Origin: CAMTVQ01 sp947085255
GTDB taxonomy: Bacteria > Bacteroidota > Bacteroidia > Sphingobacteriales > Sphingobacteriaceae
Length of the DNA stretch: 64,000 nucleotides
Direction of reading: 5' to 3'
NCBI GenBank assembly: GCA_947085255.1
Contig: CAMTVQ010000002.1
Location: forward strand, 186,001 to 250,000
The notes under the pieces are model-generated. The model was not told where the DNA came from, ran no database searches, and was given only the letters and a program-made list of their open reading frames with translations. Shown piece by piece: positions 17,657 to 26,322 of the stretch (position 1 is the first letter of the stretch; each line of letters begins with the position of its first letter). Both the position numbers and the translations under genes were made by a program.

Positions 17657-18274
17657 TTATTTCTCCACTATTACGTATGAACCTTTAGAACCAGGAATTG
17701 AACCACTGATAACCAGTATATTTTGTTCCGGAACTATTTTTAATATCTCTAAGTTTTGAACTTTTACGCGATCATTACCCATACGACCTGCCATACGCAT
17801 GCCTTTGAATACACGTGAAGGCCATGATGATGCTCCCAATGAACCTGGAGCACGTAACCTGTTATGCTGACCGTGAGTTTGTCCACCAACACCGGCAAAT
17901 CCGTGGCGTTTTACAACACCTTGGAAACCTTTACCTTTTGATGTGCCTACAACCTCTACTACATCACCTTCATTAAATAAGGCTACATCAATTACATCAC
18001 CGATGTTTCTTGATTCTTCAAAATGTTGAAATTCAACAATTTTGTGCTTTACAGTAGTGTTTGCTTTTTTGAAGTGACCTTTCATAGGCTGAGAAGTGTT
18101 CTTCTCTTTAGCCTCATCAAAAGCCAACTGAATGGCATTGTAGCCATCTTTTTCTTCGGTCTTAACCTGCGTTACTACACAAGGACCCGCTTGAACCACA
18201 GTACATGGTTTGCTTATGCCCTCAGCAGTAAAGATGCTGGTCATTCCGATTTTTTTTCCAATTAATCCTGACAT
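17657..18274 (-). CDS. rplC: 50S ribosomal protein L3
   Basis: Assembly initiator near the peptidyl-transferase centre. The 205 residues begin MSGLIGKKIGMTSIFTAEG and hold the conserved GQTHGQHNRLRAPGSLGASS loop at about 135-154 that points to the catalytic centre. Between rpsJ and rplD. Confidence 0.99.
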   Translation of the reverse strand: MSGLIGKKIGMTSIFTAEGISKPCTVVQAGPCVVTQVKTEEKDGYNAIQLAFDEAKEKNTSQPMKGHFKKANTTVKHKIVEFQHFEESRNIGDVIDVALFNEGDVVEVVGTSKGKGFQGVVKRHGFAGVGGQTHGQHNRLRAPGSLGASSWPSRVFKGMRMAGRMGNDRVKVQNLEILKIVPEQNILVISGSIPGSKGSYVIVEK

Positions 18275-18321
18275 TTTCTATTTATTTAACAGATCCGGAC
18301 ACGCCTGATCGCTGTGTATTA

Positions 18322-18627
18322 TCAAACTTTTATTTCTACTTCAACTCCACTTGGCAATTCTAATTTCATCAAAGCATCTACCGTTTTTGCGTTAGAGCTA
18401 TAGATGTCCAATAGACGCTTGTAAGAGCATAATTGGAATTGCTCACGTGCTTTTTTGTTCACGTGTGGTGAACGTAGCACAGTGTAAATTTTCTTTTCTG
18501 TTGGCAATGGAATTGGTCCACTTACCACAGCACCCGTAGGTTTTACAGTCTTTACAATTTTCTCAGCAGACTTATCTACCAAGTTGAAATCGTAAGATTT
18601 TAGTTTAATTCTAATTCTTTGGCTCAT
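18322..18627 (-). CDS. rpsJ: 30S ribosomal protein S10 (NusE)
   Basis: 30S head protein that also acts with NusB and NusG in antitermination. The 101 residues read MSQRIRIKLKSYDFNLVDKS, VSGPIPLPTEKKIYTVLRSP and the end LPSGVEVEIKV. It follows fusA with a 55-base gap and no tuf gene in between. Confidence 0.99.
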   Translation of the reverse strand: MSQRIRIKLKSYDFNLVDKSAEKIVKTVKPTGAVVSGPIPLPTEKKIYTVLRSPHVNKKAREQFQLCSYKRLLDIYSSNAKTVDALMKLELPSGVEVEIKV

Positions 18628-18682
18628 TTTCTATTTAGTTTGATAAGGAATTAGAGCTATTGACAACCCCTTATCGGTTTAT

Positions 18683-20788
18683 TTATGCTGTTGCTTTTGC
18701 TCCTTTTACTTTTGCAATAACCTCTTCTGCAGTGCTCTTAGGAGCTTCTGAAAAGTGAGAGAATTCCATTGTAGAGGTTGCACGTCCTGATGTAATAGTA
18801 CGTAACTGAGTTACATAACCAAACATTTCAGACAAAGGCACTTTTGCTTTGATTACTTGAGCACCCGCACGTGTATCCATTCCTTCTAATTGACCACGAC
18901 GTTTGTTCAAATCTCCCATTACATCACCCATGTTTTCTTCTGGAGTCAATACTTCTACTTTCATGATTGGCTCTAACAAGATTGGCTTACATTTTGGTAA
19001 TGCTTCGCGGAATGCTGCACGAGCTGCAATTTCGAATGATAATGCATCTGAATCGACAGAGTGGAATGAACCGTCTAATAAACGAACTTTCAAATCTGTA
19101 ACTGGGTATCCTGCTAACACACCATTTACCATGGCTGCAGCAAATCCTTTTTCAACTGAAGGGATAAATTCACGTGGAATTCTACCACCTACAACTTCAT
19201 TTATAAATTGTAATCCTGTTTTTCCTTCGTCAGCTGGAGAAAGCTCCACAATGATGTCGGCAAACTTACCACGACCACCTGATTGTTTTTTATAAATCTC
19301 ACGATGATTAACAGTACCTGTAATCGCTTCTTTGTATGATACTTGAGGAGCACCTTGATTACATTCTACTTTAAACTCACGTCTTAAGCGATCAATAATA
19401 ATCTCTAAGTGCAACTCGCCCATACCACTAATTACTGTTTGACCAGTTTCTTCGTCGGTATGCACTTTAAATGTTGGATCTTCTTCTGCTAATTTACCTA
19501 GCGCCATACCCAATCTATCTACGTCAGCTTGAGTTTTAGGCTCAATAGCTAATCCGATAACTGGATCAGGAAAGTTCATAGCTTCTAATACGATAGGATG
19601 CTTTTCATCACATAACGTATCGCCTGTTCTAATATCTTTAAATCCTACTGCTGCGCCAATATCACCTGCACCAATTCTATCAATAGGATTTTGCTTATTA
19701 GCATGCATTTGGAAGATACGAGAGATACGTTCCTTATTTCCTGAACGTGTGTTCAATACGTAAGAACCTGCATCTAATTTACCTGCATACACACGGAAGA
19801 AACATAAACGACCTACGAATGGATCTGTTGCAATTTTAAACGCTAATGCGGTAAATGGCTCAGATTCCGAAGGTTGACGAATAATTTCAGCTTCTGTATC
19901 AGGATGTATCCCTTTTACTGATTCTTTATCTAAAGGTGATGGCAATAAGTTCATCACATAATCCAACATTGTTTGAACACCTTTATTTTTGAAAGATGAA
20001 CCACATAACATTGGAACAATTTTCATTGCAATTACTGCTTTGCGCAATGCAGTAAGAATTTCTTCTTCTGTGATGCTTGCAGGATCATCGAAATATTTTT
20101 CCATGATCTTGTCATCAAATTCCGCTACAGATTCTAACAACATCTCACGATATTGTGTTGCTTCTTCCAACATATCAGCAGGAATTGGCACTTCTTTAAA
20201 GGTCATCCCTTTATCATGCTCATTCCACTCTACACCGCGGAAGTTTACTAAATCAACTACCCCTTTAAAGCCATCTTCGGCACCAATAGGTAATTGTAAT
20301 GGCACTGCATTGCTGCCCAACATTTCTTTCACTTGCTTGCACACTTTCAAGAAATCGGCACCAGAACGGTCCATTTTATTTACGAAGCCCAAACGAGCTA
20401 CGTTGTAATTATTTGCTAGTCTCCAGTTGGTTTCTGATTGAGGCTCTACACCGTCTACAGCAGAAAACAAGAACACTAAACCATCCAATACACGTAATGA
20501 ACGATTTACCTCTACAGTAAAATCTACGTGACCAGGGGTATCAATAATATTTACATGGTATTTATCACCACGATACATCCAATCAACAGTAGTAGCAGCA
20601 GAAGTAATGGTAATACCACGCTCTTGCTCTTGTGCCATCCAGTCCATAGTAGCTGCACCATCATGTACCTCACCAATTTTATGGCTGATACCTGAGTAAT
20701 ACAAAATACGCTCGGTAGTAGTGGTTTTACCAGCATCGATATGAGCGGCAATTCCGATATTTCTTGTGTATTTGAGGTCTCTTGACAT
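18683..20788 (-). CDS. fusA: Elongation factor G
   Basis: GTPase that translocates tRNA and mRNA through the ribosome. The 701 residues carry G1 AHIDAGKTTTTERIL (18-32), the switch region GAATMDWMAQEQERGITITSA, G3 DTPGHVDFT, G4 NKMD and G5 CGSSFKNKG, followed by domains II-V (ending near EFSHFSEAP). Canonical type; between rpsG and rpsJ. Confidence 0.99.
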   Translation of the reverse strand: MSRDLKYTRNIGIAAHIDAGKTTTTERILYYSGISHKIGEVHDGAATMDWMAQEQERGITITSAATTVDWMYRGDKYHVNIIDTPGHVDFTVEVNRSLRVLDGLVFLFSAVDGVEPQSETNWRLANNYNVARLGFVNKMDRSGADFLKVCKQVKEMLGSNAVPLQLPIGAEDGFKGVVDLVNFRGVEWNEHDKGMTFKEVPIPADMLEEATQYREMLLESVAEFDDKIMEKYFDDPASITEEEILTALRKAVIAMKIVPMLCGSSFKNKGVQTMLDYVMNLLPSPLDKESVKGIHPDTEAEIIRQPSESEPFTALAFKIATDPFVGRLCFFRVYAGKLDAGSYVLNTRSGNKERISRIFQMHANKQNPIDRIGAGDIGAAVGFKDIRTGDTLCDEKHPIVLEAMNFPDPVIGLAIEPKTQADVDRLGMALGKLAEEDPTFKVHTDEETGQTVISGMGELHLEIIIDRLRREFKVECNQGAPQVSYKEAITGTVNHREIYKKQSGGRGKFADIIVELSPADEGKTGLQFINEVVGGRIPREFIPSVEKGFAAAMVNGVLAGYPVTDLKVRLLDGSFHSVDSDALSFEIAARAAFREALPKCKPILLEPIMKVEVLTPEENMGDVMGDLNKRRGQLEGMDTRAGAQVIKAKVPLSEMFGYVTQLRTITSGRATSTMEFSHFSEAPKSTAEEVIAKVKGAKATA

Positions 20789-20823
20789 TGTTGTGTTAAC
20801 TACTGTTGTATTGGTATTATATT

Positions 20824-21291
20824 TTAGAATCTAAAATGAGAGAATGCTTTGTTAGCTTCAGCCATTTTATGAGTATCTTCTTTTTTCTTTACTGCCGCAC
20901 CTTCACCTTTAGCTGCTGCGATAATTTCGCCAGCTAATTTGTCGGTCATGGTTTTTTCGCCACGTTTACGAGAGTAATCAATCATCCATTTCATTCCCAA
21001 AGCTATTTTACGCTCAGGACGAACTTCTGTTGGAACTTGGAAGTTAGCACCACCTACACGACGACTTTTTACCTCTACTGCAGGCATGATGTTACTCAAT
21101 GCTTTTTTCCAGGTTTCTAATCCGTTTTCAGATATTTTCTTTTCTACAGCTTCTACAGCCTCATAGAAAATATTGTACGCTATACTTTTTTTACCATCGT
21201 ACATTAGGCTATTTACAAACCTAGTAACCATTACATCATTGAACTTCGGGTCAGGAAGTATGATTCGTTTTTTTGGTTTCGACTTACGCAT
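20824..21291 (-). CDS. rpsG: 30S ribosomal protein S7
   Basis: Nucleates assembly of the 30S head. The 155 residues start MRKSKPKKRIILPDPKFNDV and contain VEVKSRRVGGANFQVPTEV and the C-terminal HKMAEANKAFSHFRF. Second gene of the superoperon. Confidence 0.99.
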   Translation of the reverse strand: MRKSKPKKRIILPDPKFNDVMVTRFVNSLMYDGKKSIAYNIFYEAVEAVEKKISENGLETWKKALSNIMPAVEVKSRRVGGANFQVPTEVRPERKIALGMKWMIDYSRKRGEKTMTDKLAGEIIAAAKGEGAAVKKKEDTHKMAEANKAFSHFRF

Positions 21292-21324
21292 TGCTTAAAA
21301 TATTATCTTCTAGTTCTATTTAAC

Positions 21325-21735
21325 TTATTTTTTCTTTTTACCTGCTGCTGCTGGAGCTGCTCCTGGTTTAGGACGTTTCGTTCCGTATTTAGAACGACGT
21401 TGATTACGTCCATCTACACCTGCAGTATCCAATGCACCACGCACAATGTGATAACGCACACCTGGTAAATCTTTTACTTTTCCACCGCGCACCAACACAA
21501 TAGAGTGTTCCTGTAGGTTATGACCTTCACCTGGAATATAGGCGTTAATCTCTTTACCATTAGTTAAGCGCACACGAGCTACTTTACGCATAGCCGAATT
21601 CGGCTTCTTTGGAGTAGTGGTATACACACGTGTACAAACCCCTCTGCGTTGTGGACAAGAATCCAATGCAGGAGACTTACTTTTATCGACCAATGCTGTG
21701 CGGCCTTTTCTTACTAATTGTTGTATAGTAGGCAT
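21325..21735 (-). CDS. rpsL: 30S ribosomal protein S12
   Basis: Decoding-centre protein. The 136 residues carry the two functional loops with the streptomycin-sensitive Lys in both: TPKKPNSAMRK and VKDLPGVRYH. The C-terminus is extended by Ala/Pro/Lys (about ten residues ending AAGKKKK). First gene of the superoperon, 54 bases behind a strong promoter. Confidence 0.99.
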   Translation of the reverse strand: MPTIQQLVRKGRTALVDKSKSPALDSCPQRRGVCTRVYTTTPKKPNSAMRKVARVRLTNGKEINAYIPGEGHNLQEHSIVLVRGGKVKDLPGVRYHIVRGALDTAGVDGRNQRRSKYGTKRPKPGAAPAAAGKKKK

Positions 21736-21788
21736 TTTACTAAAATGTGTTTAAAATCAAGTATTAACCCTTTTTTTCAGAGGGACTG

Positions 21789-21818
21789 CAAAGGTAGCAA
21801 CAATAAATTAATTAGCAA
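21789..21818 (-). promoter_or_regulatory. Promoter of the ribosomal superoperon
   Basis: On the minus strand a TTG (-33, complement of 21816-21818) is followed by a 19-base spacer and TACCTTTG (-7, complement of 21789-21796). This matches the Bacteroidota housekeeping consensus TTG-N19..21-TAnnTTTG exactly. It lies about 54 bases before the rpsL start. Confidence 0.85.
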
Positions 21819-21965
21819 GTGTAATTTCAAAAAAAGTAGAAAAGAATAGATAGACAGTTTTAAAGGGCTCTGAGAGGATTATATGCCCATTATTAATTGT
21901 ACATACGCTTGACAAAATCAAAAGTAACTATTACTATTGAATACTCAACCAAAACCAATCAAAAG

Positions 21966-22490
21966 ATGCTTTATATAGTTTTATTATCTGTTTTTATCAT
22001 TATTGATCTTGTATGTATTGCGGCGCTATTTATAAGTAAAGAGTATACGATCACTCGCAGTATAGTTATTAATAAACCACAACAAACTATTTACAACTAT
22101 GTAAAGCACATAAAAAATCAAGATTATTATAACTTATGGGTAATGAAAGACCCTAATATGCAAAAAGTGTTTACCGGAACCGATGGTTCGATTGGTTTTA
22201 TATATGCCTGGAATGGCAATAAACAAGCAGGAGAAGGAGAGCAAGAAATCACTAAGTTAATAGAGGACGAACACATAGGCTGTGAGATTCGTTTTGTGCG
22301 TCCTTTTAAGAGCGTAGCAGCAACAACTATGACCATTGCAGCTATTGGCACAGAGCAAGCAGAAATTGTGTGGAGTATGGCTGGAAAAAGCAAATACCCC
22401 ATGAATTTTATGAATTTGTTTATGGATAGTTTGCTTGGTAAGGATTTAACAACCAGTCTTACAAAATTGAAAGCTATTTTAGAAAAATAA
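21966..22490 (+). CDS. SRPBCC-fold membrane-anchored protein
   Basis: I start at ATG 21966 (MLYIVLLSVFIIIDLVCIAA) because it opens with one N-terminal membrane segment; the longer frame needs a TTG at 21897. After the anchor comes a START/Bet v1-like (SRPBCC, polyketide-cyclase type) domain: TITRSIVINKPQQTIYNYV, the Trp-Asn-Gly stretch FIYAWNGNKQAGEGEQEITK and the C-terminal helix KDLTTSLTKLKAIL. The family binds hydrophobic ligands in a cavity; the ligand is unknown. Divergent from the ribosomal operon. Confidence 0.8.
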   Translation: MLYIVLLSVFIIIDLVCIAALFISKEYTITRSIVINKPQQTIYNYVKHIKNQDYYNLWVMKDPNMQKVFTGTDGSIGFIYAWNGNKQAGEGEQEITKLIEDEHIGCEIRFVRPFKSVAATTMTIAAIGTEQAEIVWSMAGKSKYPMNFMNLFMDSLLGKDLTTSLTKLKAILEK

Positions 22491-22525
22491 CCTCGTTATA
22501 CTATATTAATAAAACTATATAAATT

Positions 22526-22936
22526 ATGGCAACTAAATTATTCCTTAATCTCCCCGTAAAGAATCTCGAAAAATCAATGGCTTTTTTTGAAAAGTTGGGA
22601 TTTACGTTCAATATGCAATTTACCAATGAATTAGGCGCTTGTATGATTGTAAGCGAAACCATTTTTGTGATGCTGGTAACCGAACAGTATTTTAAGACTT
22701 TTACCAAAAAAACAATTGCCGATGCCCATAAAAGCACCGAGGTATTGATAGGCTTAGATGCAGAAAATAAACAAGCAGTAGATGAAATGGTAAAAAAAGC
22801 AGTAGCCGCTGGTGGTTCGATTTATATGGAGCCAAAAGACCATGGCTGGATGTATATACACAGCTTTGCCGATTTAGATGGACACCAATGGGAGGTGTTT
22901 CATATAGACGAACAAGCTATACCGAAAGAGTTGTAG
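22526..22936 (+). CDS. VOC (glyoxalase/bleomycin-resistance fold) family protein
   Basis: The 136 residues form two beta-alpha-beta-beta-beta modules: ATKLFLNLPVKNLEKSMAFF with KLGFTFNMQF, and the C-terminal MEPKDHGWMYIHSFADLDGH ending in GHQWEVFHID. The Glu of QWEVF is a usual metal ligand. Members include glyoxalases and antibiotic-binding proteins; the substrate here cannot be told. It follows the SRPBCC gene by 35 bases and is probably cotranscribed. Confidence 0.85.
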   Translation: MATKLFLNLPVKNLEKSMAFFEKLGFTFNMQFTNELGACMIVSETIFVMLVTEQYFKTFTKKTIADAHKSTEVLIGLDAENKQAVDEMVKKAVAAGGSIYMEPKDHGWMYIHSFADLDGHQWEVFHIDEQAIPKEL

Positions 22937-23210
22937 GATGTTTGTGGAAGATATATCTATCATATCAATTTAGTCTATTAGTTAGAAGTTACCATGTTGC
23001 CCCTCCCTCAAAGGTTATTTGGGTAGCTCTTATTTACGCTACAAATCGCAATTCTCTAAGTTTATCTTTCTTAAAAGTTGTATTAAATAACAATGAATAT
23101 CTAATATTAGATACGATTAGGGTCTCGAAAAAGAAATCATCGAGATTAATCTTTTTACATTTTCCAGAATATTAAGGTTACTAATATGTGCTAAGAAGTT
23201 AGAGTGCATT
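22937..23210. other. Intergenic stretch with nothing recognised
   Basis: 274 bases between the convergent VOC gene and the exported protein gene. It holds an open frame overlapping the VOC gene, but no known motif, clear terminator or promoter was seen. Confidence 0.6.
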
Positions 23211-24395
23211 TTATCTATTCTTATTCGAATCCATCATCAACTCATTCTCCCATTGAGTATTTAGCATAAATTTTTGAGAAGGTTGTTCATCTGGCTTAAA
23301 GGGCATACCAATCTCCTCTTTAACGTTTATATTTTTGAGTTGATTGCTTTTATCAATTTCCCCTGGATCATTAAAGTATTCCACTACAATAAGGTTATCT
23401 AATCCCTCAAGATGATATAGTCTGTCCTTTATGGAGATATTAGACTCATCCTTTAAAATACAATAGGACAGCTGATAGGTATTATTAATTTTAGAATACA
23501 TGGTTTTGTTTGAATAATGCAGGTAATATCCTGATATATTCAAGATAGGGATTTTTGTTACAATTGAGTTTTTCAATAGCGAATATTCGGAATACACTAC
23601 AGCCCAAGTTGTTTCATCAATATAAATCTTGCCTTCATACTGTACAGAGTGCTCATCTATCAATTTTGGTTTATATGAAATCACATACAATGAGCTTCCC
23701 TTATAATTAGTGCTACCTTGATAGATAAATGAATAGTCAAAGAAATCTTTTACAAATGGGTGATTATTAACAACGAAAGCATCCTCTATTGCTGACTCTG
23801 TATGTCTAAAAAACAACTTCTCTCCTTTTGCCTTGTATAAATTATAACTTTTAAGTCTTGTGAATATCTTCTTGTTTTTTTTCGAATAGCTTTTTAACCA
23901 GAGATCAATATTCCCATCAAAAAACGTATTATTTTTTCCATTGGAAAGGGATACACATTTATAATCTGCATTAACCTTCGTTAATTCTTGTGGATAATTC
24001 TTGTAGATATTATCAATTACTTTTTGGACTATTTGCTCAGCGCTAAAGGCACTTATTGTAATTTCCTTCAAGAGGATGTTATTTCCCTCAAGTTTTACTA
24101 TGATAGTATCCTCTTTAATTGAATCAAGTTTTATTGAGAATGGTTTATAGTTTATATGATAAAATGTGATGTAATTTCCTGTTATTCTTTCCTTAATCAG
24201 CTTAAAACGTCCCTCCATATTACTAATAGCAATACATTTATTATCCCTATCATAAAGATTAACTAAAGAAACCGCATTACCTTTAGAATCCTTAATCGTT
24301 CCGCTCAACCAATGTGTTTGACCTGATTGAGCTTTAGAAGAAGTAAGTAAAAGGCTAAAAATGAAACAATAGAAAGTTGATTTCAGAATATTCAT
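23211..24395 (-). CDS. Exported protein with carboxypeptidase-regulatory-like domain
   Basis: A Sec signal peptide (residues 1-22, ending SSKAQ) is followed by a CarboxypepD_reg-like beta-sandwich (about 30-105: LSGTIKDSKGNAVSLVNLYD, SNMEGRFKLI). The next 290 residues match a Bacteroidota family architecture seen in periplasmic or outer-membrane-linked proteins (AEQIVQKVIDNIYKNYPQEL near 119). No TonB plug or barrel is present, so it is not a receptor. Function unknown. Monocistronic by appearance, with higher A/T content than its neighbours. Confidence 0.8.
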   Translation of the reverse strand: MNILKSTFYCFIFSLLLTSSKAQSGQTHWLSGTIKDSKGNAVSLVNLYDRDNKCIAISNMEGRFKLIKERITGNYITFYHINYKPFSIKLDSIKEDTIIVKLEGNNILLKEITISAFSAEQIVQKVIDNIYKNYPQELTKVNADYKCVSLSNGKNNTFFDGNIDLWLKSYSKKNKKIFTRLKSYNLYKAKGEKLFFRHTESAIEDAFVVNNHPFVKDFFDYSFIYQGSTNYKGSSLYVISYKPKLIDEHSVQYEGKIYIDETTWAVVYSEYSLLKNSIVTKIPILNISGYYLHYSNKTMYSKINNTYQLSYCILKDESNISIKDRLYHLEGLDNLIVVEYFNDPGEIDKSNQLKNINVKEEIGMPFKPDEQPSQKFMLNTQWENELMMDSNKNR

Positions 24396-24529
24396 TAGAC
24401 AGATAAAATAAGATTACACAAGATTACTTGAATTAAAACAGAAAAATAAGAAACATTGAGGTTGCGAAGAATATTTGTGTCTAAAACTTTGCACTATAAT
24501 TGTGAACCATCAATTAACTAATTTCTTTA

Positions 24530-25093
24530 CTACCTATTCATCCGCGTCATGGTTAGCTCTAAACCCATAGTAGCTACCGATTTTATCATCTCCATTGACT
24601 TATCTATTAGCAATGGTAGTTCTGGCTGTTCATCGTTGTCAAAGCCACTAAGCACGTAGTTTACCTGTTGTCCTTTGGCAAAATCATTACCAATACCAAA
24701 GCGCAAACGAGGGTAGTTTTGCGTGTCTAACGTTTCTTGAATATTGCGTAGTCCATTGTGCCCTGCATGCCCTCCTTGAGGGCGTAGTTGCAGCTTACCA
24801 AAAGGTAGAGCTAAATCGTCTACCAATACTAAGGTATTTTCTACACGTATTTTTAGCGTTTGCATCCAATAGTTTACGGCTTTGCCGCTCAAATTCATGT
24901 AGGTGGTTGGTTTTATTAAAAAGAGTTTTCGGCCTTTTAGGCTTACTTCGGCATAATACGCCAAACGCTCGGTAATGAAGGTGGCTTTTTCTTGCTTGGC
25001 TAATTCATCCAAAATCATAAAACCAATATTGTGCCGCGTATCTGCATACTCGGGACCAACATTACCTAAACCTACTATCAGGTAGTTTATCAT
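24530..25093 (-). CDS. pth: Peptidyl-tRNA hydrolase
   Basis: Releases tRNA from prematurely dropped peptidyl-tRNA in the cytosol. The 187 residues show the family signature GLGNVGPEYADTRHNIGF (Asn and catalytic His), KPTTYMNLSGKAV (Asn), and DDLALPFGKLQLRPQGGHAG with HNGLRNI. Full length. Divergent from the bestrophin gene over a 73-base region. Confidence 0.98.
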   Translation of the reverse strand: MINYLIVGLGNVGPEYADTRHNIGFMILDELAKQEKATFITERLAYYAEVSLKGRKLFLIKPTTYMNLSGKAVNYWMQTLKIRVENTLVLVDDLALPFGKLQLRPQGGHAGHNGLRNIQETLDTQNYPRLRFGIGNDFAKGQQVNYVLSGFDNDEQPELPLLIDKSMEMIKSVATMGLELTMTRMNR

Positions 25094-25120
25094 TACGCAA
25101 AAATGAAAAAATACTTGGGC

Positions 25121-25151
25121 TTGTGTGCAATGACTATAAAATTTACTTTTG
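25121..25151 (+). promoter_or_regulatory. Promoter of the bestrophin gene
   Basis: TTG at 25121-25123, a 20-base spacer, then TACTTTTG at 25144-25151: a full match to TTG-N19..21-TAnnTTTG. The start codon at 25167 follows 15 bases later, giving a very short leader. Confidence 0.8.
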
Positions 25152-25166
25152 AGAAAAATTAATACA

Positions 25167-26039
25167 ATGATTTACTACAACCCAAAATCGTGGTTTGCCC
25201 TTATTTTTAAACTGCACAAAACAGATACTTTTAGGCAACTATACCGGGTAATTATTGCCATTGCATTATATACTTCGTGCTTTGTTGTGCTGGAAGAATA
25301 CATTTTCGATGGCATACACACCTCTTCGTTACAAGTACATTCATTGCTAGGATTTGTGATTTCTTTGTTGCTGGTATTTAGAACGAACACTGCCTACGAC
25401 CGTTGGTGGGAAGGCCGTAAATTATGGGGTAGCTTGCTAAACAACAGTCGCAATCTAGCACTTAAGTTCTCATCCATGGTGATGCACAAACCTGCCCATG
25501 AAGAGAAAATAATTTTGAACCAATGGATAGCTGCCTATGCGTATGTACTAAAAGAGCATTTGCGCGGAAAATCGACTGCCGAAATTTGCAGCCATAGCAA
25601 AGAAATGGATTTAAGTGCGCTAAAAGATAGCTGGCATTTGCCCAATGCTATTGCTGCTAAAATGAACGAAACCATTCAATCGGCTTATCAAAAAGGATTG
25701 CTAGACGGACATCAATTGCTGTTGTTAAAAGATGAGCTTACAGCCTTTACCGATATTTGCGGAGGCTGCGAACGCATTCGAAAAACTCCTATACCTTATA
25801 CCTACAGTTTATTTATCAAGAAGTTTATTTTTATGTACACAGCTACCATGCCCATAGCTTTTGTGGGCGATTTTGGTTGGTGGACCGTTCCTATTGTAGT
25901 GTTTGTATTTTATGCATTGGCAAGTTTGGAGGTAATTGCCGAAGAAATTGAAGACCCTTTTGGTAATGACGCTAATGATTTACCGACTGATGAAATTAGT
26001 CAGAACATTGCGGCCAGCGCACATGAATTATTGAGATAA
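25167..26039 (+). CDS. Bestrophin family ion channel
   Basis: Bacterial homologue of bestrophin (UPF0187), a pentameric inner-membrane channel. I chose ATG 25167 (MIYYNPKSWFALIFKLHKTD); the TTG at 25149 would overlap the promoter. The 290 residues have four hydrophobic segments, the signature SLLLVFRTNTAYDRWWEGRK (about 71-90) and the C-terminal EVIAEEIEDPFGNDANDLP. A degenerate copy of this 3' end recurs at 31954-32034, showing a duplication event at this gene. Confidence 0.95.
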   Translation: MIYYNPKSWFALIFKLHKTDTFRQLYRVIIAIALYTSCFVVLEEYIFDGIHTSSLQVHSLLGFVISLLLVFRTNTAYDRWWEGRKLWGSLLNNSRNLALKFSSMVMHKPAHEEKIILNQWIAAYAYVLKEHLRGKSTAEICSHSKEMDLSALKDSWHLPNAIAAKMNETIQSAYQKGLLDGHQLLLLKDELTAFTDICGGCERIRKTPIPYTYSLFIKKFIFMYTATMPIAFVGDFGWWTVPIVVFVFYALASLEVIAEEIEDPFGNDANDLPTDEISQNIAASAHELLR

Positions 26040-26307
26040 GGGGCTTTTAATAATTCACTATCAGCCCTATACCCAAACCCTTGTCGCTATCGTAATGCGT
26101 GGCAATACCTATATTTTTTTTGATACTATAGCGCAAACCTGCCATGTATTCTTTGTCGGTATTAACCATAAACCCCGCTCGCAATCGCTTTGCAATAAGT
26201 ATATCTTCTCCCATCAGTTGCAGGCGAACATTTCATCTTGATACACTTTAGGCTGTGCCATTAGGAGCATTGGCAGTACATAGTTTATGCCTAAACTAAT
26301 TTTGGGG
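25903..26307 (+). repeat. Imperfect direct repeat, left copy (bestrophin 3' / copA 3' junction)
   Basis: Matches 31954-32284 in the same orientation. Bases 25903-25983 align without gaps to 31954-32034 (12 mismatches in 81 positions by eye), and 26047-26307 align to 32023-32284. The 56-odd bases between (end of bestrophin) are missing from the right copy, where the two parts are joined over the microhomology ctaatNattNac. The repeats bracket the T9SS copper operon. Confidence 0.9.
26047..26307 (-). pseudogene. Remnant of the copA 3' end
   Basis: The minus strand reads the last ~86 codons of the copper oxidase at 32023-34323, including GLIVNY and the stop (complement of 26047-26049). A one-base deletion near 26231 (tttcatcttg against tttccatcttg) breaks the frame, and similarity stops near 26307. 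No start or upstream part exists here. It is a dead tail left by the duplication around the T9SS operon. Confidence 0.88.
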
Positions 26308-26322
26308 CAATATCCACACTGG

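Noticed and set aside
18903..20520. Several long plus-strand frames antisense to fusA
   Set aside because: They mirror the codon pattern of the well-identified fusA gene and show no domain of their own.
22888..23175. 95-codon plus-strand frame overlapping the end of the VOC gene
   Set aside because: It begins inside the VOC gene in another frame, has no recognisable domain or composition of a real protein, and no promoter.
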